DNA of 61,974 bases from Planctomycetota bacterium (GTDB lineage Bacteria > Planctomycetota > Planctomycetia > Pirellulales > Lacipirellulaceae): contig JAJRSE010000082.1 in the NCBI GenBank assembly GCA_024278955.1, positions 1 through 61,974 on the forward strand, read 5' to 3'. The notes beneath the pieces were generated by a model that worked only from the letters and a program-made list of their open reading frames with translations, was not told the DNA's origin and ran no database searches. Position numbers and translations under genes: made by a program. Below, piece after piece: positions 48,688 to 57,697 of this stretch (position 1 is the stretch's first letter; every line of letters begins with the position of its first letter).

Positions 48688-48801
48688 GACGCATCGTCAC
48701 AACACTCAATTTGAACAACTTCATGCCGGCGGTCTGCCGAGAGTCGATTACTGCCGCGGCGGATCGCTGGGGCGCCGAATACCTTGAAGTGACGACCCCG
48801 C
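47503..48801 (+). repeat. 49-bp identical repeat in the two paralogs
   Basis: 47503-47551 and 48753-48801 are identical although the surrounding genes have diverged widely. A second shared 21-base stretch covers the D-C-P-S-P-F-D codons downstream in each gene. This suggests gene conversion between the copies. Confidence 0.9.
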
Positions 48802-49898
48802 TGATTGATCGCGGCCACCTTTGGTGGAACAAGAGTGCGATACACAGACAGATCGAAGGATCAGCTCAGGTCGTCTATGTCGACGCGGACATGCTGGTGA
48901 GATACGACTGCCCCAGCCCGTTCGACTTGGTGCCCGAAGACCACTTTGCGATGGTAAGGTCGAATCCGCGACGGCTCCGGAATATCAACTACGTTGATCG
49001 ATGGGTTAAGAGAGTAAGTAAGCTGACCGGACTTCCGGAGATCGACACTTATAACCAGTATTGCAATGCAGGCATGGAGGTGTACTCGACCGACCATCAC
49101 CGCGACTTGTTCGAGTGGTGCATGCAATACGCTTCTGATCTTGGGCCGAAGGATGGAAAAGTTTGCCTAGTCGAGCAGACAATCCTCTCGATGAAAATAG
49201 CCGGAGATCACTTGCCCTTCACTCCCTTGCCGTCACTTTTTAACACTTGCTATGTGGATGACTACCCAGGGGTGAATAGACAAGGCCCGATGTCGACGTA
49301 CATCTACCATTTCCTGGAGGTTACGAGGCCGTTGCTGGACGGTGTCGACTGGACGTCAGAGGACCCAGGTTACCACCACGTCAGCGCATTGCTCGACCTG
49401 ATTCCCAATAGAAGGTGGAGCATGACGGAGGTAGGCACGCGAGCAGGGGAGCTTTCGAGTCGTGTGCTAGCTGCACGCCCAAAACTGAATCTTATTATAG
49501 TCGACCCTTACTCCGACCAACCCTGCGATGAGCCGTTGCGTGAAATACGTTATCGATATTGGAATGCTTATCGCGAAACCGACTTCGCAGACAGTCGGAG
49601 GCAGTTTCTACCTGCCAACACTCCCCAAGGGAACAAGACCCATAGCCGCTGGCCACTGAATGAGGTGGGACGGAGTAGTCAAGACTTGATCTACCTGGAC
49701 AGCCACTACTCACGTCGCAGTTTCCCATACGACTTGGTCGAGTGGTGGAAGTGCCTGAAGCCGGGCGGCATTCTCTGCGGTCTTGCCGACGGTCCAGGCG
49801 GACCCGGCCTCATTGAGTTTTCTAAGAACGTAGCCAAACAGCCGATTGCAATGGTATCCTTCGGTGAGAGCAAACTATGGGTGGTACACAAGCCGTAA
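48684..49898 (+). CDS. Glycosyltransferase-methyltransferase fusion (copy 2)
   Basis: 404 aa, ATGA overlap with copy 1. Same order: GT-A-like half with DAD at 67-69 (VYVDADMLVRYDCP), QYCNAGMEVYST, then a methyltransferase half with TEVGTRAGELSSRVL and WWKCLKPGGILCG. The methyltransferase motifs are less regular than in copy 1. Duplication implies two distinct linkages or acceptors. Confidence 0.7.
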   Translation: MRRIVTTLNLNNFMPAVCRESITAAADRWGAEYLEVTTPLIDRGHLWWNKSAIHRQIEGSAQVVYVDADMLVRYDCPSPFDLVPEDHFAMVRSNPRRLRNINYVDRWVKRVSKLTGLPEIDTYNQYCNAGMEVYSTDHHRDLFEWCMQYASDLGPKDGKVCLVEQTILSMKIAGDHLPFTPLPSLFNTCYVDDYPGVNRQGPMSTYIYHFLEVTRPLLDGVDWTSEDPGYHHVSALLDLIPNRRWSMTEVGTRAGELSSRVLAARPKLNLIIVDPYSDQPCDEPLREIRYRYWNAYRETDFADSRRQFLPANTPQGNKTHSRWPLNEVGRSSQDLIYLDSHYSRRSFPYDLVEWWKCLKPGGILCGLADGPGGPGLIEFSKNVAKQPIAMVSFGESKLWVVHKP

Positions 49899-49983
49899 CT
49901 TTTTCGACAGAGAAAAGGCAAAAGTACGGCAACACAACAGCCCGATATTGACTCCGTACACCAAGATAACCTGGGAGATGACG

Positions 49984-50577
49984 ATGGTCAGAATATCTAT
50001 CTTAGCCCTGCTGTTTGCACTCTCTGCAATCGGGAATCCCAGCCTACATGCTGAAGGGTTTAAGAGTAAATCCGCGAAGGCTGCGAAAGCTGAGTTCGAG
50101 CGTACTCTCAAGCAACTAGACAAGGAGCATGAGTTGCATCGGCAGAAGCTGCTAGAGATGTATCGTGCAAATCTCGAACTCGCCAGGGCAGAATCATTAA
50201 AGAAGGGGGACCTCAAAGAGGCCCAGAAGATACTTGCTGAAGAGAAGTTAGCGGCCAAGGGCGATGCACTGAAAACGCCCAGGGTAATTGCATTATGGTC
50301 ACGCAAGAAGCGTGGCACTGATCAAACTCCTGAACTCCTCGCCTTTCGTAGTGACGGAATATTGATTACAGGATGGGGAGCTAAGGGCACTTGGAGATAC
50401 AGTAAAAAGACTCTCGAAGAGAGATTCTCAGACAGCAACGCACCAGGGGGAGTTGGGGTCAATACGCATAAACTGTCGGAAGATGGAGTTGCCTTTCTCG
50501 GATCCAATAATGTTGGAACCAAATTTGAAGGCAAGCTGCTCTACGGGGCTTTTGATAGGAAGCGAGGAGAGCCTTAG
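49984..50577 (+). CDS. Secreted coiled-coil protein
   Basis: 197 aa from ATG 49984 (GGAG at 49973-49976; an ATG at 49978 is too close to it). Signal peptide ending HA-EG, then a ~70-residue coiled coil (AEFERTLKQLDKEHELHRQKLLEMYRA split by A-rich segments) and a beta domain (PRVIALWSRKKRG ... GTWRYSKKTLEERF). Planctomycete chromosomes have many such exported proteins, so this looks like a captured host gene at the end of the late operon. Its end overlaps the convergent small gene by four bases. Confidence 0.65.
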   Translation: MVRISILALLFALSAIGNPSLHAEGFKSKSAKAAKAEFERTLKQLDKEHELHRQKLLEMYRANLELARAESLKKGDLKEAQKILAEEKLAAKGDALKTPRVIALWSRKKRGTDQTPELLAFRSDGILITGWGAKGTWRYSKKTLEERFSDSNAPGGVGVNTHKLSEDGVAFLGSNNVGTKFEGKLLYGAFDRKRGEP

Positions 50578-50744
50578 CCCGGCACCTCATGCGGCATATC
50601 AAAGCCCCGCCCCGATTTGCGAATCTCTTCGACCTCAGCATCCATTTCCTTGCGATACTCGAGCGCCTCGGGGGTCGTGAGAGTCGGATCCATGTGTAAG
50701 ACGGACTCTTTGTAGATTTTTATAATCTCGTCGGTATGTAGCAT
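50574..50744 (-). CDS. 56-aa hypothetical protein
   Basis: Start ATG at 50744, three bases after the stop of the upstream polyvalent-protein gene, with GGCAGGTG as ribosome binding site. Reads MLHTDEIIKIYKES, then a charged helix and the end GFDMPHEVPG. Good coding character despite its size. Last gene of the leftward operon. Confidence 0.6.
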   Translation of the reverse strand: MLHTDEIIKIYKESVLHMDPTLTTPEALEYRKEMDAEVEEIRKSGRGFDMPHEVPG

Positions 50745-50747
50745 GGT

Positions 50748-53700
50748 TCACCTGCCTTTCGCCAAGAAATCATTCCACAACTGCTGGTTGTGGATCTGCA
50801 ATTGATTGCCCTGGGCCGAAACGACCAACTGACTCTCACCGGTGCTATTGTCGAACAACTTCATCTCATCGAATAGTCCTTCTTCAATCGCTTGCGGTAG
50901 GATCTGCGAGATCGTCCGGTGGACGTCCTTGATGAATTTGAGCGGTACGTCCCGCCCCGTCTTTTTTGCCCTCGCTACCGATCGTTCGATTGCTGTCTCG
51001 GTGGGAACGGTTGCATAACTGGCTACAATGCGATGCCCATCCTTACGCCACCTTTGTACTTTGGCACGTAAGTTTTCGATCCCTGAATCACCCGTGCCGT
51101 CCATGACCACGTCAAAGCCTTGCGAAGTCGCTTGGGAAACGGCCTTCTTAGACACGTAGGAGCTTTCTTCATGGGCAAACGCAGCAGCCTTACTGTCACC
51201 TGCGTCGATCATTGTCTGATACTCGGGTAGATTCGACTTGACGTAATCGGAGTCAATGCTGGCTGCGTTGTCTGGCAGCGTCACGAGTCCGCGGCGAACC
51301 ATCGTCGATTTCCCGGCCGCCGTTCCACCGCCAAGCATGTAAACCGTTGGATTGTCTGAGGGCGTCACTCCCTCCATTATACCACGGACAATTTCGTCAT
51401 GCAGTTGTTGTCGTTCGGGCGTGTACGTGCCATCGGGGCGAAGATATCGTTGTTCCGTGTCTTTTCCCGAGGGATTGATAGGCGGATACTGCCGACTGGT
51501 CTCGGTAAAATCGACTCCCTTGCTAGGGATTGCCGAGCCATCTTGTTCCGGTTTTTTTGCCGAACCTCCCGAGCCGAACTTTCCATCGTCAGCTCGCGGG
51601 TGCTTGGATTCATCCCACGGCTGTTGGTACTTCGTGCGAACGCCGTCTGTCGAAACCTTCAATGACTTCGGGAAAGCTCGAACGGTATCGAGCAATTCGC
51701 GGATCGGTAGGTCAATCACACGGACGTTAAACTTGTGGTCGGGATCCGCCTCTTGGTAGGCTCCCCATCGGTGGTGACCGTCCAACACGTAGCCGTTGCT
51801 TGAGACCAGTGGGTCCGTGCCTTTGACATAACCGCCATCACGGATAGACTGGGCCATTTGCTCGACTTTGTCGACGTTCAGATCCGACTGGGTAGGTTTG
51901 AGTTCGCTCGCCGACTTTTGCGTTGAGGTTGCCATGATTCCCTGCTTGGCGAGCCAACGGAAAAACTCGTTTTTGTCTTCGCCTTTGATCTGCGGCATGT
52001 CCTCGCGTTTGATACCGAGTCCACCGCCAGTGCTGCCGTTGGTTTTCTCGAAGCCACTTGGTTTTGATTCCGTCGCTGTCGGCCCGCCGCCACCCGAGCT
52101 AAATTTCCCCTCGCCATCGCGTTTTACTTTCGATTCATCGAACTTACGGTATCGAAGCGATTCCAGGTTACTGAAGACCTGCTTAGAAAACATCAATCGT
52201 TCGAGCGATTCTCGGAGCCCAAACTTGGTCCGGTCTGTGTTCGGCCCGTTTGCTTCTCGATTTGCTGTATCTCTGCCAGATGTCCCCCCAGTCGCTTCTT
52301 TTGTTCCTCCGTCAGTTTCGGATAGAAGCGATCGGATGCGTTTGTTGAGTTCTCGGGCGAGTTGCTTTTCTCGCTTGGGCTCGTCTGCGAGTCGCCCGGA
52401 GTGTTCGTTGATGACATCGTTAATTTCTCCTACGTATTTAGACTCTCGGTCGAAGGTGGCTAGCAGTTGCTGAGCTGCTTGCGCACGCCGTTTGTTTCCT
52501 TCGGTATCAATCACATTGCCCGCTTCGGCGAGTGCCTCAGGTCGGCCCCTACGACCGACTTCGGTAAAGGCTCGCGATTCGCTAGACAGAGCCCTTCGCA
52601 CTGCGGCTTTGAGCATTCCACGTTCAACAACCAGAGAACGCTTTACCTCCTCGGTTCCAAAAAGATCGGTTTGCTCTTCAATCACAGATTCGGATAGCGA
52701 CAGGTCTCTAGCCATTTCCTCGACGGCGTCATCGCGAACATGGTGGCCCCGCTGTTCGGCTTGCCGAATATTGTGAAGCAGTTCGTCCTGCTTATCCCGA
52801 TCTTCTAGGTGGCGAGTAATTGCTAGGCCGCGCTTTTCCGACAGTTGTCCGTTGACCATCGCTCGAAAGGCGTTGTCTGATAGCTTGGCGAGGCTTACTC
52901 CCTCATCTGCCATTTTCCCCTTCATCGAGACGCCTTGGCCTTTGAGTTCGTCGACGCCCAGTCCAGACTCACGGAAAAACTTGGCCGCGTCGACGGCAGT
53001 CCCACGGCCCTCGGCGATGTTAGCCAGAGCTCCAAGAGCACGGGCTTCTTTCTCGTCTTTTGCATCGATAAGGTAAGTAGGAATTTGTCCTTCAAAGCCG
53101 GATCGCTGTGCCAGCTCAAAACGATGATGCCCGTTGACGACATACGACTGGCCATCTTTCGGGTCATGCCACACCAGGAGTTGTCCAGCGAATTCGGGTC
53201 GGAATTGGTCAACCTCTTTTAGCTCTTCGGTGACGCCTTCCGAGCCGATGCCGGAAACCTTGTACTGGAACCGCGCCGGGTCGGCTGCCATTTCGGCGGT
53301 GCTGAGCATTGTGAGGCCCACCTTACGTCCGTCAGATAGCGTCTGGACCGATGGGGCATCAATACCGCCAAGACGCGAGGACGCGGAGTCTGGCGGGCCG
53401 ATGGTTTCAAACGCTTGCTTCTGCGTTTCCTTTGGGTTGCTCGGCTTGTTACGCGGACGTTTTAGCTGAAAGTCATCGTCTCCTTTTGTCACGCTGCCGA
53501 TCGTTTTACCCTTGAGCGAAGCGGGACCAGATTCAATCTTTCCTCCCTCCCCTATCTGGACGGGCGTTCCCCCCACGTGCTGTTTCCCGCCATCGCCGGC
53601 ACTTCCGCCTATGGTTACCCAGCCTTGGTTGTCTTTCGCGTACTGTTTACGCTGCAATGCGAACTGCTCGTTGACAATCGCTGAAATTGATTCGCGAGTG

Positions 53701-53780
53701 CGAAGATCAAACATGTCATCGTAGCGACGTCGATACCGCTGAATACGAAACGCTTTTCGTACTGCATTCGTTGTGTTCAT
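50748..53780 (-). CDS. Polyvalent protein: two ParB-like domains and a zeta-toxin-like kinase
   Basis: 1010 aa. First ParB-like nuclease domain at ~155-330 with VVNGHHR (214-220). Second ParB-like domain at ~625-720 with VLDGHHR (665-671). A C-terminal zeta-toxin-like P-loop kinase (~790-1010) has GGGTAAGKST (817-826), SDYVKSNLPEYQ and VVMDGTGDSG. Three linkers carry a repeated DESK-x(n)-GKF-x-SGG signature (e.g. 547-565, 722-740). Such polyvalent proteins of phages and conjugative elements are thought to be injected or early-expressed conflict proteins. The zeta domain would phosphorylate UDP-sugars or other substrates; no epsilon antitoxin is next to it. Confidence 0.8.
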   Translation of the reverse strand: MNTTNAVRKAFRIQRYRRRYDDMFDLRTRESISAIVNEQFALQRKQYAKDNQGWVTIGGSAGDGGKQHVGGTPVQIGEGGKIESGPASLKGKTIGSVTKGDDDFQLKRPRNKPSNPKETQKQAFETIGPPDSASSRLGGIDAPSVQTLSDGRKVGLTMLSTAEMAADPARFQYKVSGIGSEGVTEELKEVDQFRPEFAGQLLVWHDPKDGQSYVVNGHHRFELAQRSGFEGQIPTYLIDAKDEKEARALGALANIAEGRGTAVDAAKFFRESGLGVDELKGQGVSMKGKMADEGVSLAKLSDNAFRAMVNGQLSEKRGLAITRHLEDRDKQDELLHNIRQAEQRGHHVRDDAVEEMARDLSLSESVIEEQTDLFGTEEVKRSLVVERGMLKAAVRRALSSESRAFTEVGRRGRPEALAEAGNVIDTEGNKRRAQAAQQLLATFDRESKYVGEINDVINEHSGRLADEPKREKQLARELNKRIRSLLSETDGGTKEATGGTSGRDTANREANGPNTDRTKFGLRESLERLMFSKQVFSNLESLRYRKFDESKVKRDGEGKFSSGGGGPTATESKPSGFEKTNGSTGGGLGIKREDMPQIKGEDKNEFFRWLAKQGIMATSTQKSASELKPTQSDLNVDKVEQMAQSIRDGGYVKGTDPLVSSNGYVLDGHHRWGAYQEADPDHKFNVRVIDLPIRELLDTVRAFPKSLKVSTDGVRTKYQQPWDESKHPRADDGKFGSGGSAKKPEQDGSAIPSKGVDFTETSRQYPPINPSGKDTEQRYLRPDGTYTPERQQLHDEIVRGIMEGVTPSDNPTVYMLGGGTAAGKSTMVRRGLVTLPDNAASIDSDYVKSNLPEYQTMIDAGDSKAAAFAHEESSYVSKKAVSQATSQGFDVVMDGTGDSGIENLRAKVQRWRKDGHRIVASYATVPTETAIERSVARAKKTGRDVPLKFIKDVHRTISQILPQAIEEGLFDEMKLFDNSTGESQLVVSAQGNQLQIHNQQLWNDFLAKGR

Positions 53781-53854
53781 GCCGTGATTCCTATGGCTGC
53801 GGTCGCAGCCGTATCATACTGCATACCGGGGTTTCAATGCGAGCGGTTTGTCTG

Positions 53855-54502
53855 TCACCGCTGCCAAGTAATCAGTGCAATGCTAGCTCTCGTGCCTTCA
53901 CTCTTGAACGAATCACTGGGCAGCACTTCCCAACTGTCGACCTCGGGCCGGAGCTGGTTATTCTGCCGTACGCCATTGAAGCAAAGGCTTACTAGTAGCC
54001 CGCCAGGCTTGAGCATTTTGTAGGCATGGCGTATGTGCTTGATGTCGCGGCCTAGCTTAAAGGGTGGGTTCATTATCACGCCATCAAACAGCCCGCCGAG
54101 TTGGTTCACGTCGGTTTCGAGGAAATCGCCCTGGTGAATTTCGACATGCTTCCAAGGTTTGCGGTTGAGTTCTTCTACGAGGTTAAGCGATTGCTCTACC
54201 GCGACTACCTCCCATTCCTTCAAGCAGCTATCAACTAATCGGCCTAGTCCGGCGCTAGGCTCTAAAACCCGCCTAGATTGGTTAGGCTGCCAGGCTTCGG
54301 CTAGGGTTCTCGCCATTTCCTGGGTAATCTCCTCCGGTGTCTGAAATAAGTTGAACGCAGATACCGCCCTGGGAGCCGTTCCGCTTTCGTGTCGGCCAGC
54401 AAGGGCAGCGAACCGCCCCCGCTCTTCAGCCATGTGCTCGCTGGTCAGTTGACTGTGCTCTCGTAACGACCGAAGTCGCGTTAGTCCATGCTGTCGGTTC
54501 AT
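53855..54502 (-). CDS. N6-adenine DNA methyltransferase-like protein
   Basis: 215 aa from ATG 54502 (ATGA overlap with the upstream gene). AdoMet site EPSAGLG (81-87), preceded by FNLFQTPEEI, and catalytic NPPF (145-148); then LKPGGLLVSL. Without a clear target-recognition domain, so probably an accessory or single-domain enzyme that modifies adenine (possibly in ssDNA or RNA). With the C5 methyltransferase it is the second DNA-modification gene. Confidence 0.8.
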   Translation of the reverse strand: MNRQHGLTRLRSLREHSQLTSEHMAEERGRFAALAGRHESGTAPRAVSAFNLFQTPEEITQEMARTLAEAWQPNQSRRVLEPSAGLGRLVDSCLKEWEVVAVEQSLNLVEELNRKPWKHVEIHQGDFLETDVNQLGGLFDGVIMNPPFKLGRDIKHIRHAYKMLKPGGLLVSLCFNGVRQNNQLRPEVDSWEVLPSDSFKSEGTRASIALITWQR

Positions 54503-56076
54503 GTTGGTACCTTTTCTTTTGTGGCCAGCCAATTGGGCAAAGCCTTTTGTGGTTTATCGGTCAGCACAATCAATCGATAAGCACCGCCGTAGCTACGGCC
54601 GCTCGTGTAGATTCGGAGCTTGCAAATTTTCGTTAGCCTTCTTGCACCATAACCGTCGTTTTGGACAATGCCACTCTCGAAAAGAAACATCGCCTTGCAG
54701 TGCGAGTAGCTCCCTTTGGACTTTATCGAATACTGAGCTTGGGTCATTAAAACAACATCAACTGGATCAGCCTTTCGATTGGCTGCCGCGACCTGGTTCA
54801 TCTCAGCTTGCAATTTCTCGGCGTCTTCGATATTAGGATTTATCAGCTTAGGTTTGCCCGCGTTCGCTTCCTTGGTTTTTGCCTTCCGTTGCTTTTGGTC
54901 TGTCTCGAATTGCTCCCGCTCCTCTTCGGAGGGAGGGCGGTAAGAGCCTTCGGGCAGCCGCTGAATGTTCACCCTTTTGAGCACCTTGGGGGTAGGTCCT
55001 TCGCCTTTCCAGTAGTCTTTCTCGCCGTACATCGAAACAGAAACAACTGCCTTGGTGACGGGCGAGCGATGGACGTGAACTACCTGGTGCTTACCAAAAA
55101 ACCCACCTGGCTCGATATCGACCTCGGAAGCCCTGCCGCCCTCTTCGCCGATCATTTGCGTTTCGTAGGCAATTCGCATTTCGTAGTGGTTGCACAATCG
55201 ACCGGGCTCGGCTCGGGTAAGCTTGCCCAAATACAAATCGGCCATTTGCTTGGGTGTGAATCGCTCGAAGGGCTCGCCAATGAAATCGTCGTGGGTTAAA
55301 AAATCGTAGGTTGAAAACCCATGGCCCCAAATTTCCTTTGCCTTTGCGTTCGCCTTCTCGCTAGTGGGGTGCCAAATCCGAAAAGAGGACCGGCTATCAT
55401 TGGCCAAGCTGTAGACAAGCCGCTGTGCTTCGTTCATTTCCTTTAGTATCGCGAAGCCGCTTTCGTTCAAGGGTAGCAACGCATCAGCTCCAGTCATGCC
55501 GGCTACTTCTGTCCACTTGTCGTAGCGGCCTTGGGCTTCGGCGGTCGACTTCAAAAGCTTTCTTAGTTTGGCTTCAAGCTTCAAAATCCGCCCGCGTCGT
55601 ACCTGGGGTTGGCTCTTGTAAAGAGCGTTGCTAATCACGCCATCCGTTCGGGTCTGCCAATACTCGGCCTTACTCCACTGGGTGACGGCTCGATCCGCGT
55701 ATCGGTCGTGCTTCTTGGCCGATCGCTCAGCCTTGGCCTGCGACTGGTAGCCATGAACACTTGGGCCAGCATCGAAGTCGTCAGCATGGCCTAAAGCCTC
55801 GCCCAGTCGCCTGCCCCTGTACCCTTCAAATCGCTCAGCCCGATCTGCGGCCCGGTCCTGGGGGCTTTGGTCTTCGTCGCCGATGTCGCCGCACAGCTCA
55901 AGTGCGATGTCTTCGGATTGGGTCGACCAAGTCGCAACAAAATCGCAATCCTGCTTAGGGGTGGATTTGTACTTCAGACTACGCAACCTGTCGTAGGTTT
56001 CTCGATCGACGCGACCAATGTACAGACGTAGCTTGTTATCTTCTGGGCAATAGGTTGCTTCAAAGCCATAAGCCAT
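54499..56076 (-). CDS. DUF3560 protein
   Basis: 525 aa. N-terminal ~60 residues (YCPEDNKLRLYIGRVDRETYDRLRSLKY, abbreviated) followed by AERFEGYRGRRLGEALGHADDF, the DUF3560 signature, and a helical basic region. DUF3560 proteins occur in phages and plasmids beside anti-restriction and modification genes; their activity is unknown to me. First gene of the leftward operon DUF3560 - N6 methyltransferase - polyvalent protein - 56-aa protein. Confidence 0.78.
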   Translation of the reverse strand: MAYGFEATYCPEDNKLRLYIGRVDRETYDRLRSLKYKSTPKQDCDFVATWSTQSEDIALELCGDIGDEDQSPQDRAADRAERFEGYRGRRLGEALGHADDFDAGPSVHGYQSQAKAERSAKKHDRYADRAVTQWSKAEYWQTRTDGVISNALYKSQPQVRRGRILKLEAKLRKLLKSTAEAQGRYDKWTEVAGMTGADALLPLNESGFAILKEMNEAQRLVYSLANDSRSSFRIWHPTSEKANAKAKEIWGHGFSTYDFLTHDDFIGEPFERFTPKQMADLYLGKLTRAEPGRLCNHYEMRIAYETQMIGEEGGRASEVDIEPGGFFGKHQVVHVHRSPVTKAVVSVSMYGEKDYWKGEGPTPKVLKRVNIQRLPEGSYRPPSEEEREQFETDQKQRKAKTKEANAGKPKLINPNIEDAEKLQAEMNQVAAANRKADPVDVVLMTQAQYSIKSKGSYSHCKAMFLFESGIVQNDGYGARRLTKICKLRIYTSGRSYGGAYRLIVLTDKPQKALPNWLATKEKVPT

Positions 56077-56247
56077 AACACACCTCCAAAAGCAAAAGAC
56101 ACCGGCCAGAGAGGCCTAAAAGGGGAGTGAGCCGAACTCACCCGCCATCAGTATAATACGGCACTGACGTATTATTGGCAATAGGAGAAAATAACAAAAT
56201 GGAAAGATTACTTGATTCTTTTTCCGTGGATGCCGTATTATGTTGAA
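56077..56247. promoter_or_regulatory. Divergent control region with CGTATTAT operator repeats
   Basis: Between the leftward DUF3560 operon and the HTH gene. An 8-bp inverted repeat ATAATACG/CGTATTAT (56153-56160 and 56168-56175), and a third site TGCCGTATTAT at 56231-56241, seven bases before the HTH gene start. The same 11-base word occurs in reverse at 56153-56163. Likely operators for the HTH protein. Confidence 0.6.
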
Positions 56248-56475
56248 ATGGAAGAACCCACAAGAAAACCAGGCAGGCCTCGCGAGTCGAAACGCCGAGG
56301 GAAACTCGCCAGGCAGATCATTGCTCTACGGGAGGTTCTCGGAGAGAGCACAAAAGAATTTGGAGATCGATTCTGCCGGTCGGGCCGAACCGTCGAAGAA
56401 TGGGAGCAGGAACGGCGTGTTCCGGATCCGCTGATCGTCCAGATGATCGAGAAGCTCGCGGCTAGGCGGCTTTGA
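56248..56475 (+). CDS. XRE-like helix-turn-helix regulator
   Basis: 75 aa from ATG 56248. Basic N-terminus (EPTRKPGRPRESKRRG), then an HTH of the lambda-repressor type (ALREVLGESTKEFGDRFCRSGRTVEEWEQERRVPDPLIVQMIEKL). No peptidase or multimer domain, so a small Cro-like repressor. The operator repeats upstream suggest it controls itself and the DUF3560 operon. Confidence 0.68.
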   Translation: MEEPTRKPGRPRESKRRGKLARQIIALREVLGESTKEFGDRFCRSGRTVEEWEQERRVPDPLIVQMIEKLAARRL

Positions 56476-56684
56476 AAGAGTTCTTTAATTCTCGCCGGCG
56501 AATTAAAATATCGGGGCGTGGATTTTAATTTGGGTGAAGCGAACCGGTTTTTTGCTATCGGAGGTGCCAGGAAATTACTAGTTGCCACTGTTGAATTGGT
56601 TTCGTAGCCTAGAGGGTAACCTGACGCCGGGTGATGAGTCGCTTGGCGAGCATCTAGGAATTATTATAGCCAAGAGGCGATACC

Positions 56685-57230
56685 ATGAGCGACCAACAGC
56701 CTCGGTACACCGAGCTTACGTTGCCACTTTATTCTTATGTGCCTGGGCATGCCCCGCATCCTGTGAGTGATCCGGCTGGGCATATGTTTGGCGTTAAACA
56801 TGAGGTGCCACAGCCGTTGCAGCCGGACAACTGGCAGAACTCTGAGGAGTATTTATTCGGCATCGATTTGTTTAATCACGGCTATTATTGGGAGTCGCAC
56901 GAAGCTTGGGAGTCGCTGTGGCACGCGGCTAACCGTAGGGGGCCGATCGCCGACTTTTTGAAAGGCTTAATCAAACTTGCAGCTGCGGGGGTGAAGGTTC
57001 GCGAAGGCAATCCGCTTGGAGTGGCGCGACATGCAAAGCGATCGCAAGAATTGCTTTCAAGTGTTGCAAAGTTGAACTTCTGTGGACTCTCGATAGAGAA
57101 AACGACGCGGCATATCCAGGAACTGATTAACTCAGCTGACGGATACAATGCAGCTCGTCCCGAGTTGCTGTTGGATGTACGGCTAATTTTATCGCGAAAG
57201 AAGTCGGTTGATGTGCCCCCACGCAGTTGA
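56685..57230 (+). CDS. DUF309 protein, host-like cargo
   Basis: 181 aa. The domain ~60-150 has FNHGYYWESHEAWESLWHAA, the DUF309 motif with H, E, H, E residues arranged like a metal site, and the following helix FLKGLIKLAAAGVKVREG. DUF309 proteins are widespread chromosomal proteins of unknown reaction. It has no obvious phage function and no close partner, so it is probably cargo acquired near the integration end. Confidence 0.75.
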   Translation: MSDQQPRYTELTLPLYSYVPGHAPHPVSDPAGHMFGVKHEVPQPLQPDNWQNSEEYLFGIDLFNHGYYWESHEAWESLWHAANRRGPIADFLKGLIKLAAAGVKVREGNPLGVARHAKRSQELLSSVAKLNFCGLSIEKTTRHIQELINSADGYNAARPELLLDVRLILSRKKSVDVPPRS

Positions 57231-57430
57231 TACCCGAGGCATCATGCATCATTAGATTTGTCGTGGGACGATTTCCGTTCTAGTCCACAGCTTCTGCAGG
57301 ACTGTTGATGCGAAGAAAACGGTTAAGCTAACCCTTTAACCGGGCAGCAAAGAGCCGAGGATCTCAAACCTAGCCAAGATGGCCGACTGTGGTGGGGGTG
57401 CCTGGCGGCTGGTGGGGTGTGAGGAACTCC

Positions 57431-57697
57431 TTAATCTTTAGGTGCTTTCACAATCTTGCCGATGTCTTTGGCAACGGGATCATTCTTTAAAGGGATATTT
57501 TGAGCAAACCCGAACTCAACTTTTCTGGCGTAGATCTCTTCGATTTCTAGCCTTGCCTCATCGCAGGCCTTGCGAAATCGTTCTTCGTCAATATCGAGTC
57601 GCATTACGTTTGCACCCTGTCTGAAGATATGGTTGACTGGCAAGATGTCCACATATGACACTGTACGAATACTAGAGAACAGCTGAAAATCCGTCAA
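57431..57697 (-). CDS. Small protein coupled to the membrane/GAF-like gene
   Basis: 88 aa if it starts at a TTG at 57697 that overlaps the upstream stop (TTGA), or 57 aa from ATG 57604 preceded by AGGGTG. The core MRLDIDEERFRKACDEARLEIEEIYARKVEFGF is a charged helix. Too short for a family call. The overlap suggests it works with the upstream protein. Confidence 0.5.
   Translation of the reverse strand: MTDFQLFSSIRTVSYVDILPVNHIFRQGANVMRLDIDEERFRKACDEARLEIEEIYARKVEFGFAQNIPLKNDPVAKDIGKIVKAPKD

Noticed and set aside
56476..56684. Inverted repeat TTTAATTC/GAATTAAA as a terminator
   Set aside because: The stem is followed by A-rich rather than T-rich sequence on the plus strand, so it is not a convincing terminator; nothing else was seen in this gap.
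57231..57430. Possible small gene in the gap after the DUF309 gene
   Set aside because: No ORF with a ribosome binding site on either strand; only a small GGTTA/TAACC hairpin and a G-rich stretch are visible.
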